From: Adineta steineri
Lineage: Eukaryota; Rotifera; Eurotatoria; Adinetida; Adinetidae
Direction: 5' to 3'
Assembly (NCBI GenBank): GCA_905250115.1
Contig: CAJNOI010000030.1
Location: forward strand, 295,451-359,450
DNA: 64,000 nt
Shown: positions 22,010 through 33,443 of the stretch, piece by piece
How positions within the stretch are numbered: the stretch's first letter is position 1
How the letters are laid out: every line of letters begins with the position of its first letter
The notes under the pieces: generated by a model
Databases searched by the model: none
The model's input: only the letters and a program-made list of their open reading frames with translations
What the model was told of the DNA's origin: nothing
Made by a program: the position numbers and the translations under genes

Positions 22010-22745
22010 TATAAACTATCTGAAAAAAAGCACTTGAGAACAATGGTTATATCTTTTAAAGAGAAGGCAATAGAGACATGTGGTTTTCAACGTTGGATGG
22101 AGCATGGTACGTCACATGGTACTATGGGATAGTCAGGAATTCCGATAAGACTCATCATGGTAGATTTTTCCATGTAAACTTGATAAGATTACTTTCTCCA
22201 ATGCGTTATGGATCTTAACTTTTATTCGAAAAGTTTGTAATAAATATTTCGAAGACACATGCTATTCTATGGCGATCAGTTTACAGTTTGATGCTGAGTT
22301 ATAATGTCTTGTAATGATAATTTGTGCTTATAGGCGCTGTTCAAACTCAAAATAAACAGTGTCGCCACGCTCAGCGCCGTTAATAATTTATATATTACTT
22401 ATTTTTGGAATATTCGGCTGTGTCCAAGACAGAAGTGAATACCTTTGCGAATAAGGATTATTACTTCTGAAAAATAGCGATCTGGACCTTGTCTAGACTT
22501 GTAGATATCGTTTCGGGGTCTTGATTCCACCACTTAAAAGTTAAAATGCATAGTGCATTTTAGAAACTACAATTTTATCAAGTTCACATGCAAAATCTAC
22601 TATAATAAATCTTATCGGGAATGCTTTGATATTTCATAGTTTCATGTGCCATATCGTATTCCATCTAACAGTGAAAAACACAGGTCTTTATTATCTTCCC
22701 TTCAAAACCTATAAGCATTTTTGTCAAGCGCATTTTTTCAAAAAT
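22010..22745. mobile_element. non-coding foldback / long-TIR element (about 0.73 kb)
   Basis: The left part (about 22022-22228) and the reverse complement of the right part (about 22533-22742) align for some 210 nt at roughly three quarters identity. Matching words: TGAAAAAAAGCACTTGA with TGAAAAAATGCGCTTGA; TTCCGATAAGACTCATCATG with TCCCGATAAGATTTATTATA; CATGTAAACTTGATAAG with CATGTGAACTTGATAAA; TCTTAACTTTTA with TTTTAACTTTTA. The interior of about 300 nt has no open frame. This is the structure of a non-autonomous DNA transposon with long terminal inverted repeats, now old. No clear target-site duplication was seen. Confidence 0.6.
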
Positions 22746-23020
22746 TCATATAACTTCAGGCTATGGTGAGTACATAAGTGATTGTCCAAGCATTTCTTGA
22801 AATGCATGAGCGATTATGAAAGTACCTAAGATTCTATCAAGTCCAGGTTTAAATTAAGATATTTCTAAATATCTTTTCCTTTTTTTTAGGTTGACTGAAG
22901 TCTCTTATTGCTTGAATGATTTGCTTGATTATGGATAGATCTATCATAGTCAACGCTGATATTCGTTGTTTTGGCTTACTTTCAATCTTTTTTAATTGCT
23001 AATGGTAGATAAGTTTAATT

Positions 23021-23061
23021 GAGGGTGTGGGTGAGAATATCTTACTCACACCCACACCCTC
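23021..23061. repeat. near-perfect telomere-like hairpin, tight loop
   Basis: GAGGGTGTGGGTGAG, loop AATATCTTA, then CTCACACCCACACCCTC. This is the cleanest and tightest example in the window; the arms differ only by one TG dinucleotide. Confidence 0.85.
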
Positions 23062-26000
23062 GCTCAATTCAGGTCGGTTTATAAGTTTACAAATCCTCAA
23101 GATTCAGAATTCACAGAACTTGAACATATCTCTTTTTCCCAATAATTTAAATGTGAAACTTACCCGAATGAAACTGTTTAAGTGAAATGATTTGAAAAAA
23201 TTGTAATAGCCCGTAACTTTCGAATGGTATTGTCTGCGTGACTGAATGTGCTTTTCGTGAAATAATTTGTTTAGTTTGTTTTATAAAGTAACAACATTTG
23301 CCACTTTTTTTTCTTTATTTTTTGCAGCTACGCATTTTATTACGAAAGAATATGTAAAAATTGAAAAGAAGACATTGAAGGCCCACAATAAATAAGAAAT
23401 GTTATTCGAGAGAAAGAGAAAAAGAATTCATATGGAATAAAATGTATTTAAGTGCTGTGCAAATAAATATTATTAATGAAAAACTGTAGTCTTCGTAATG
23501 AAAAATAAATATGTCTTCAAAAAAAGAAACAAAAATATGATGAAATAGAAGAAATTATGTTATTCATCTAAATGGATTTCTCGACAGTCGTTGATCGTCG
23601 ACAACATATTGAGAGTGTGAATGTCTGATATATCCTTAATGCACTTGCGCATTCATCCTCACCTATACTCTGACTTTAGTCACATCCCTGTTTACAAAAT
23701 ATTCAGACGGCAAAATACTTTCCTATAAAAAAAAATATCTCCATAAAATTTGTTGAGTAACTTATATTTTAATGATGAACATATTAATGTTAAACAGAAG
23801 CCGTCGGAAGCAAAGAATAATTGTGAAGAGTAGGGTGATTGCATTTTTCGATGAATTAAATTGTAATTTTATTTGAAAAAAAAAAGAAATCTTTTGATGA
23901 GTATCGATTAGATTTTCATTATTTCGAATTTAATTATCTCACTTCATTTTTCATCCAATTCAATGATTTTATTCTGAAGAATAACAAAAATTTCAAGTCG
24001 AAAATAAAAAAAATATTTGTTTAAACAATTCTTCAGAAACAAATTTCCCATTCGAATTCAATTTCATCTTCTTTTCTTTTCAGTACTAATAAAAGATTTA
24101 GAAGATCAATCAATATTTCATTTATTTTTCTCTGAATTTATTAAATTTTATGTGAGGAACTAAATGCTTAACAATAAAATAAAGAACAATAAATGAAAAA
24201 TAAACATTTCGATTTATTCTCTATAATTACGTATGTCTCTCGATTCTCTCACCCTTTTTCTCGGTTGAATCGATTAGTAACTTTTAGAAGTTATTTTTCT
24301 AATTGATCATATGTAGTTGGATCTCCATTTCTATTTGAATTTGAATAAAACATCTGATGACAACATGAAATATATTTGGAAAGAAAATAAATCTTAATTT
24401 ATTATATTTTATTGATAGAAATAAAAATATCATTTGAATTAAACGATGAACATTGTGGAAATCGATTTTGAATAACATTTTATTAGAATTTTTTGTGTTT
24501 CTTTAAAATATTTCGATATGAGATGTCGATGAATAAAAAAATGATGAAAAATAGTTTTTATTTTCTTCTGTTTCTTTAGATTTTTCAAAAATTCTTCATA
24601 AAGTAAAAGAATTGTTAAACAATATCATTCATATGATACACATTTTGTTGAAAAACAATTTCTAAAGAGATTTTAACGTATTGAATATTTTAATGATTCA
24701 CAATAATAAGTTTAAATTTCATTTTATATCTTTTTTCGTTGTTCAATCTAATTTAGAATAGAAACATATGTGATATTTCCATGGTGAATATCAGTACGAT
24801 AGTTATGAAAGATACTCAATGATAAAATCAATTTATTTTTATTTCAAAAAAAAACAAACAAAATCTACAAATCTTTTGAGAATATTCAGAAATTTTGATT
24901 TAATTTAGAATTTGAAATATTTTCTGATTTGTAAGATTAACAGAATACTTTCAAATACAATTTAATTCAATTAATTCTTGCTTTTCTTTACTATCATTCT
25001 TATTTAAAATAATCTTAATCGATATTCTAAACTAAGTTTTAATAATCAAAAAAATTAGTTTTTGAATAATTTTGAGATCAATCAAATATGAAGATGTAGA
25101 ATATTATTTTATCAAATTTATTTTTTATTAAAAGATTATTATTCTAAGTGATAATTTTCATAAGAATAGAAATAGAAAATAATTTATTCAAGAATTAACA
25201 AATATCGATAAGTCGATCTTAACATAATATAATTAGATTTATTTATTTACTCTTACACTTTTTTATCATTTATATTAAATATTTCACAATTTTATTCTTA
25301 TTTTTATTTTATCTGCATAAATATGATTTTACTAAGAAATTAGATTAGAAACAAATGACAAAAATTAATTATTGTATATCTTTTTTTCTATAGAAAAAAA
25401 AAATCTTATTAAAGCATTTAATAAATCAGTTTTTAATGATTAATTATATTGAAGTTTCATGATAATTTCTTCAAGTGAATAGATGGAGCATTACGATGCT
25501 AATTATTATTATTTTTCTATTTCTGTATCTCTTGTTGTCGTTCTCCTTCATCATTCGTTACGGTTGATTGATTTATTATTATATTCCTCATGTTATTTTC
25601 TTTTATTTTTTCTTACAAAATAAAACATATTTGATAACTACTTCCTTCATATATCATTCAAGTATTACAATAATCAGATCTGGTAAGTTGTTTATAATAG
25701 ACTCTTTTGCTGTAAGGTAGACATAATCCCTGAATTCGTTATCAAAAGAGATTGATACAACTCTTGTAAGAGTGTCAAATAATCTATAATTAGAAATAAA
25801 GAGTTTAGTAATGATTCTATAATGCAATTTGATATGAATAAAGTATTTTTAAATGAATAAAAAATGAAAAAAAATCAAAAGTCTGAAAATATTTCTATCA
25901 AACAAAATGAAGGAAAAGTTTAAAGTAAATGAAATATATTTATTCATAATGAAAGTTTTATTTAGTTTTATGTTTTGATTATTATGAACATTATATGATT

Positions 26001-26941
26001 AGTAGAGAAAATATTTTATTCGTAATTCATTCTATCAAAAAGAAAGATCGTTTTTGTTCTCCAGTAAGATAATTCAAGTAAATAAATTACAAAAATATTT
26101 TCCTTCTTTTTCTTTTTTTTTGTCTATGAAGAAATAGAATCAATGTGTTAAATTATTTATGTGATTTGAAAAATAACAATACTACTCAAAATTAGCAAAC
26201 TTTGTATTTTTTTACAAAGAAATATTTTCATGTAGATAATAATTATTACGTAAAGAATGAAGAAATATAGAACACTGTTTTTTACTATTAATGCATATGG
26301 GGAGAGAAAGATTCCCGAAATTTTCTCTACAATATTGAAGTGTCACCTTTACTACTTTTGATATATCCTTTGTTTAAATAAATATGAACTATTCTCTTTT
26401 TATTCTCTTTCCAAAACCTAGGAAATCATTTTATACTTTGATTTTATCGCAATATGTTTGAGAAAAAAACAAAACTTTGTTTTTATCTTTCATTAACAAT
26501 CAAATCGTGTATGCCTATACTATAATAATCTATAGTAGGTTAATCTTATCAATATCTGCCATTTGTTTCATTTTGTGATTGTATAAAAAAGAAAAGAAAA
26601 GCAGAACATAGGCAGATGAAATATTTTTCGACCTGTGCTAACAACTGATAACGAACAGCTTCATGAAAGATAATATATCATTTGCTTTATATTCTTCTTC
26701 AACGGTTTAATAAAAAACAAGTTAAAACAAGAGACGAATCATTTTTTTCAATTAATAAAAATATCTTGTTTTTCCATCCTTCAATTTGCATCAAACTGTA
26801 AAAAAAGTAACAAATGACGCAATAGTGACAGAAATATGACATCCTTTTTATGGCTATCAAAAACACAATTTCTTCGATAATTATGTATAGGTCAAACAGA
26901 TAACATCTAAAAACTCTATCCTATTTAGTTCTTGAATTAAC

Positions 26942-28587
26942 ATGGCCACTGCTCTTCTACTAAATGATGACTTTTACACAAACACCGATGATAAGTATCT
27001 TGAAATATTCTCACTTATTTGGCTTGATGCAAATGTAGATGTTAAAGACAATCGAGACACAGAAGTAAAATTACGTTCGATTATCAATCATATCAAGAAA
27101 TTTCAAGATATAGAACAATGTGAACAATATATTGATCAAACATCACAAAAAGATCGATTAATACTTATTGTTAGTGGTCCATTAGGACAAGAAATAGTAC
27201 CCTCCATTCATCAACTTCGACAAGTTATATCAATTTATGTTTATTGTATGGATAAGAACAGTAATGAACAATGGGTTCACAAATTTTCAAAAGTAAAATT
27301 ATGCTAAAAGATGTTTGTTTCGTTTTGCTATTTTTTCATAGGTGAAATCTGTTGTTGTTGATCTTGACGAGCTTGTCTCCCAAATCACAACAGATCATAA
27401 AATTCACAAAAAGGTAGAAGAACCATTGTCAATCAATATTTTCTCAACAAATGTTGGTGCAGGTAAATCAACAACAGGAGTTAATGGACAATTTGTTTTT
27501 TCTCAAATTCTCGTTGACTGTCTTCTACGGTTAAAATCAACTGAAATAGACAAAAACGAACTTATTGGTCTTTGTGAAAAGGAATATGAAGGAAATAATA
27601 CCGAACTAAACAATCTTCGTGAATTTCAACAAGATTATTTACCTGATAAAGTGTTATGGTGGTACACGAAAGAATCATTCTTCTACAAGATTCTAAATGC
27701 AGCTTTACGTACACAAAATATTCATATGATGTTTTTGTTTCGATCATTTATTTATGATATATATCGTCAATTGCAAAAATATCAATCTAAGCATCCGTTA
27801 CAAGTTTATCGATGTCAACTAATGTCAAACGATGAATTAAATAGTCTTAAACAAAATATTGGCCAGTTTATTTCAGTAAATTCATTTTTTTCCACCAGTG
27901 ACGAACGTCGAACAGCTCTCTTCCTCCTAGGTGATATAACAACACAGATTGATTCAGAACGAGTGTTGTTTGAAATCGATGCTGATCCTAAAATATTTAA
28001 TACAAAACCATTTGCTGATATTAGGAAACATAGTTGTTTTCCACATGAATCAGAAGTTCTCTTTATGATTGGTTCCATCTTTCGTCTTAATAATATTTAT
28101 CGTAATGATGATCAAATATGGATCGTTGAAATGACTTTATGTAATGATGATGAACATGATTTAAAACAAGTTCTTATGCATATGAAACAACAAATTAATA
28201 ATGAAGAAACAAATCTTCGAATACTTGGAAATGTATTATGGGAGATGGGTAAATTTGATTTAGCTGAAAAATATTTTATTCGTTCGTTGAAACAGCTTTC
28301 ATCGAATGATCCATTACATATCAGTTTATATGAAGACCTTGGCAAACTCGCATCACAGAGAGGTGATTATGATTTGAGTATGGAATGGCGTCAAAAATTA
28401 CTTACATTCAAAAAGGAAAATCTATTAGCGACCAATATTAGTGTTAATAAAACAAACAATTCCATCGGTAAGTTTATTGAAAGAAAATTTGTGATTTTCA
28501 ACCGAGTGATTTATATAAAAATCAATTTTTTATCGCCGAAAAAAATCTTTAAACATTCAAGAAGGTGAAACTGGTGAAGAGAAATAA
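26942..28587 (+). CDS. R-S-E mono-ADP-ribosyltransferase with C-terminal TPRs
   Basis: Three exons: 26942-27292, 27342-28467 and 28562-28587, 500 residues. The N-terminal 140 residues (for example KDRLILIVSGPLGQEIVPSI) form a region without a named domain. The arginine-specific ART fold follows, with the three signature positions: Arg in LQVYRCQLM, Ser-Thr-Ser in SVNSFFSTSDERR, and the ExE motif in PHESEVLFMIG, whose second Glu is the catalytic one. Two TPRs end the protein (ILGNVLWEMGKFDLAEKYF and LYEDLGKLASQRGDYDLSM). It should transfer ADP-ribose from NAD+ to arginine on proteins. No signal peptide is seen, so it is probably cytosolic. The short last exon (EGETGEEK) is the least certain part. 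Confidence 0.85.
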
Positions 28588-31094
28588 ATATCCCTTTAAA
28601 AAACTGAAGTTTTGTGTTTATCACTTTGTGATTTTACATAACAGAAAATAATTTAGAATTGAAATCAAATCGATATATTCAATATTGACTAATATCAACT
28701 TTATTTATCTTTTATCTTTTCCTATTAATAGACTGTTACACATTCTTTACGATAACATTAGTATTTCGTTTCTTCGCTTATTTTTCTAAATCATGATACT
28801 TATATGTGTTAAGTGAGAAATCTCTCTATTCAATAGTAAATAATATGAAAGAATGTGAATATTGCATCAGTTATCTAATTCAAGTTCAAATATAGATAAA
28901 GAACTTAATGATTAACATCGACTCACAGATATACGAAAGGAATCAAAGCGACACTCTCATGTATATTTAGAAGAAAAGGAAAAGAAAAAGTGTACCTTTA
29001 GAATCATTTATAATTTAAGTTATATAGCATGAACTGCCTAATTGAATTTCTAATATAAATGAATGATTTACATCAATTATAGTAAAATGTAACGAATAAC
29101 GTTTATACTGTACATTATGAAAAGAATAAAAGTTCTGTTTTCCTAAACTTATCATTTATGATAAAAATGACAAATGCAGACTCTACGGCAAGTTTACAAA
29201 CAGACTAAACCTTTTTTCATTTGTGAGTTTTTCGAAATCTCGTAACTTTTATACTAACTGTGATACTGATGAAAACTATTTAATGTTTAATTCTCAAATA
29301 TTAACAAACTTAAACAACAAATAAAAAGCTTTGCCAATCATTTTACTAACGATTCGACAGACCTCTTTCCTTACAAAAAATGAAGGGTTAAGGCTATGCC
29401 ACACGATTATAGATCATCATAGTTTTTGAAATATAGATAATTTTTCATTCGAAATAGATTGGCTCAGAAAAAAGTCAAGAACATATAGAGAGTCACTTTT
29501 TGGGAAGTGTTGTAGAAGTCGAAGTACTTATTAACTGTGCTGGAGTGGTTTAGCTCTTAAAGCATTATCATATCTATATCTTACCCTTATGACAATAGTA
29601 CGTGTCACAACCAAAATCTCTTTTTGTTATCAGAAACTTCAGTTCAATTCGTGGCATTTTGTGTCAGCGTGAAGAATATATGCATAAAACGATTATCTAA
29701 CATTGTTAAGACGTACGGGAGGTAGAACAAATCACCATTCGAATAGTACTGAAATTTATTTTGTTCTCAAACGCTTATCGACGTCCGCTTATATCCAACC
29801 AAGACTATTAATATGACTTAATGATGAACGATATCCATGATATTTGTACTCTTTTTCACATAAAATGTGTATCATCCCCGTCTTTACTTCAAAAATTTCG
29901 AAGTGGACTAAACTGAATCAGTTGGAGTAATCATTGTTCTCCGATGATTGCAAAAGAGAAGTGTTGAGAATAAGACATGTGTTCGGTTTTTGTTCACAAT
30001 ACACATACAGCATTCATTGTAGAAGCGTTAATCATCATATTTAAATGAACTCGTTTAAGATTAATCTTTAAAGACTAATTCAAAATCAAAAATCTTTCAT
30101 TTAGAAAGTGTAAAATAATGCTTTTGATATTCGAATGATTAAAAAATAAACAATTTCAATTCTTTTTCAACTCAAAGCAAAAATAATTTATTTATGAACA
30201 ACACACAAAATGTAGAAAGATAAAACTAGATTAAAAAAAAAGTAAAATTTGAATAAATATGAGAAATAGAAATCTTTTTTTAATACCAATTAGATATATT
30301 TGTACAAATTGTGTCAAGAATGAAAGTTGAAATAATTTTCTATTGTTATGAATAACGTTTACAATTCTTTTCTCATCCGTTTTATTCTCTTTTATTGAAA
30401 GTGATTTCGATATATTATGAGATTAATTCTTTATAATTTAAGATCTAGTTTAAAAAATCATCACAACTTTATGTCGTGTTTTTATTCTGACAGAAAAACA
30501 TCTTCAACTTCATTCTCATTCATCCGTAGAACTGATCAATCTTCTATATTTGTAAATGAAATTTATTTCTTTTTTGTTAAAATAAGAAAAAATCTATTCA
30601 ATTCTAATTTATGTCTCATTCTAATCAAATTTACAATAAAGAATATCATTCATACTAAATTTATTATCTTAGCATAGATTTATATCAATAAACATTTAAA
30701 TACTTTACTTTATTTTCACTTCAAATCATCTTAACTAAAAATATTTTTATTTTCACAAGAAAATGAATTGAAATGAAAAAAATAAATTCTCAGTTTTTAT
30801 TTCTGAAATCTTTTTGAAACTTAGACAAATTCATTCGTATGAAATTTGTTAAATATTATTTAGAAAATACACAAACAATTTTACTAAATAAATGTTAAAT
30901 TTAAATTAATTCAAATCATTTTTATTTTATTTCATCTTCACCTTCTCAACATACTAATTCAACAAAACAAACTCTCAACATTCATTTTTATACAAATTAT
31001 CATTTTTATTTTAGCAGATTTTAAAATAATACCTTTTTTATTCATATTATTCATCCATTTCATTCAAATATAATCAAAATCTTTTTTCTCTTAG
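28588..31094. other. 2.5-kb AT-rich region, nothing recognised
   Basis: Searched for B-box or coiled-coil exons belonging to the NHL exon that follows and found none. The 86-codon frame at 30417-30677 has no motif. No RNA gene could be supported. Confidence 0.5.
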
Positions 31095-32026
31095 AACAAT
31101 CAATTCTTGTTGATCATATTAATATCAACACAAAATGGAAACAACATGGAATTACTGTTGCTGGAGGAAATCGACGAGGCAATCAATTAAATCAACTCTC
31201 TCGTCCTGAAGGTATCTATATTGATGATGATCATCAAACTATTTATATCGCTGATTGTGGTAATCATCGTATTGTCGAATGGAAATATGAAGCAAAGAAT
31301 GGTCAAGTTGTTGCAGGTGGAAAGGAAAAAGGAAAACGAAGTAAACGATTGCATTATCCAACAGGTGTGGTTGTTGATAAAAACAGTGATTCTCTCATCA
31401 TTTGTGATCGTGACAACAAACGAGTGGTACGATGTTCTCGTCAAAATGGTACAAATGGAGAAACCATCATTTCTGATATTGATTGCGAAGGTCTAACAAT
31501 GGATAATAATGGAAATCTTTATGTCTCTAACTGGGTGAAGAATGAAGTGAGACGATGGAAACAAGGAGAGAGTGAAGGAATAATAGTAGCAGGTGGAAAT
31601 GGACAAGGAAATCACCTCAATCAACTGAATTGGCCTACCCATATCTTCGTTGATGGAGATCATTCAGTTTATATATCGGATCATCACAATCATCGTGTGA
31701 TGAAATGGATGAAAGGTGCAAAAGAAGGTGTTGTTGTTGCTGGTGGAAGAGGTCAAGGAAATAGTTTGACACAATTGTCTCATCCTGAAGGAGTGATTGT
31801 CGATCATTTAGGTAATATTTATGTGACTGACTCTCACAATCATCGAATAATGCGTTGGTGTGAAGGATCTAAGGAAGGTAGTATTATTGTTGGTGGAAAT
31901 GGAGAAGGAGAAGAACCAAATCAGTTCAATCTTCCCAAAGGTTTATCATTCGACGTTCAAGGTAATCTCTATGTTGTCGATTGTTGGAATTATCGAATAC
32001 AAAAATTTGAAATTGATTTGAATTAA
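31095..32026 (+). CDS. NHL-repeat six-bladed beta-propeller exon, 5' exon(s) not found
   Basis: Starts after the acceptor TTTTTTCTCTTAG with two leftover bases and runs 310 codons to TAA. It opens with NTKWKQHGITVAGGN, almost the same entry sequence as the NHL exon at 34289. Six NHL units: PEGIYIDDDHQTIYIADCGN, PTGVVVDKNSDSLIICDRDN, EGLTMDNNGNLYVSNWVKN, PTHIFVDGDHSVYISDHHN, PEGVIVDHLGNIYVTDSHN and PKGLSFDVQGNLYVVDCWN. The preserved frame over 930 nt suggests selection until recently. As with the exon at 17866, no B-box or signal-peptide exon is visible upstream, so it may be orphaned or part of a gene with a long intron. Confidence 0.75.
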
Positions 32027-32859
32027 TTTTTTTGTTAAAATATTTTTGTTTATTTTAATTGAAAACTGAATAAATACCAAAATTCAAAATGAATTTTAGT
32101 TAATAATTAAATTAAGTTTGATTTATTGATAAATATCTGTTTCGAAGTAGTTTGTTAAAATAATAAAATTAAATTTTCTGATTCGATTGGTATACACATA
32201 GAAGTAAATTTATAATTCTATTGAAGATAAGATAATCTGAGAGCACCGGAAAGCAAGATAGAAGAATATTTTCGTGTCTTAAAGTTGTGTGTGCCATGAA
32301 TAAATCAAATGAATGATAAGATGAAATGAAATAGATCGAATTAATACTTTGTGTAAATAAAATGCTTTGCAAAATAAATAAATTTATTAATTTATTTGAT
32401 TTAATCTATTGTGTTGATAATAATGATAATGAAATATTTGTTATTTTAATTTTGAATTTATTAAATCTGATAAAATGATACGATGAATTTATGGTATTAT
32501 TGTTTGTGATCATTGAAATAATATTGAAAGACGAAGAGATAATATTGACGATGTTTTATAAATATAATATAAATAATGATTAACATGATTTGTTCATAGA
32601 ATTGATTTCGAGAAATTTAAAATAAATAAATGAGACAGTTTATTTTGCTCAATCAAGTGAAGAGAAAGAAGAATTGTAAAATATATGAATAATTGTTTTA
32701 TTGTTGTTGAGATTTGTGGGTGTGGGTAAAGACAACATTCACCCACACCCTCAATACAGATGTTTATATTTGCATATTTGGAATAAAGAAAGATACAGGT
32801 TTGATTGTTTCTTTTTAATATGAGAGATAGAAGAAAAAAGTTGTTCTTTTTTCTAATAG
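32027..32859. other. AT-rich intergenic with one hairpin
   Basis: No gene. The hairpin at 32714-32753 lies about 100 nt before the PLAT exon relic. Confidence 0.5.
32714..32753. repeat. telomere-like hairpin, upstream of the PLAT relic
   Basis: TTGTGGGTGTGGGT, loop AAAGACAACATTC, then ACCCACACCCTCA. Confidence 0.75.
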
Positions 32860-32968
32860 GAAAAGTTCCGTTAGCTACATCAAAAACATATAAAGATCTC
32901 TTTCAACAAGGTCATACTGATGTATTTGAAATTGAAGCTATGGATATTGATGAATCCACAAAAAATAA
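32860..32968 (+). pseudogene. orphan PLAT/LH2-domain exon
   Basis: Between an acceptor (TTCTAATAG) and a possible donor (GTACGA), one frame reads KVPLATSKTYKDLFQQGHTD then VFEIEAMDIDES, the central strands of a PLAT (lipoxygenase-homology) domain as in LOXHD1 and polycystins. About 36 residues remain; neither the beginning nor the end of the domain is seen on either side, so this is probably a stray exon. It sits between two telomere-like hairpins (32714-32753 and 32985-33030). Confidence 0.6.
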
Positions 32969-32984
32969 GTACGAATAATAGTTT

Positions 32985-33030
32985 TAGGGTGTGGGTGGGT
33001 ATGTATAGTTATTCAATTTCATTCACACCA
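32985..33030. repeat. telomere-like hairpin, downstream of the PLAT relic
   Basis: AGGGTGTGGGTGGGTATG on the left; the C-rich half is reduced to ATTCACACCA. Confidence 0.5.
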
Positions 33031-33371
33031 ACATTCCAATTAACATTACAATATCGCCCACGCTTACACCCCATACATTGTCTGCCGTTCGCCATTGCAA
33101 ATCATATAACTGCCATTGTTGACCGCTTGCTTGACTTGAAATGGTAAGGGCAGGAATAACCAATGCACAGGGGTCATATGTGAGCAGAAAGGTCAGATGG
33201 AGAGGAAGTTATAGGGAAAATTACGCGGTCAAGCTACAGATGGGACCAGAATGACTGATCGTTCATGCTTTATTTAACCGAACAAAAATGGCTATGAAAA
33301 CAAAGAGAGATGAAACAATAAGAACTGGCTAATGTGTATATATATGCACGGCGGGCATGTTCGGTCAAGAA

Positions 33372-33379
33372 TATATAAG
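33372..33379 (+). promoter_or_regulatory. TATA-like box of the B-box/NHL gene
   Basis: TATATAAG 65 nt upstream of the ATG at 33444. Motif and spacing only. Confidence 0.4.
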
Positions 33380-33443
33380 AGATAGCGATGGATGAAATTC
33401 GTCAAAATATCTAAATAAGTCGATAAGGAAATTATTCAAAGAT

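Larger units (their letters stand above)
21549..26941. other. 5.4-kb gene-poor, AT-rich region
   Basis: No gene can be supported on either strand. It contains a long inverted-repeat element (about 22010-22745), a near-perfect telomere-like hairpin (23021-23061), and a very degenerate hairpin around 23610-23690. From 23800 to 26900 there is only AT-rich sequence with homopolymer runs. Confidence 0.5.
32969..33443. other. intergenic with a decayed hairpin and a TATA-like site
   Basis: Starts with the hairpin 32985-33030. It is less AT-rich than its surroundings around 33050-33250. The TATA-like site at 33372 probably belongs to the B-box/NHL gene. Confidence 0.4.

Noticed and set aside
29520..29660. 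Possible tRNA-like T-loop (AGTTCAATTC)
   Set aside because: No acceptor, D or anticodon stem could be paired around it.
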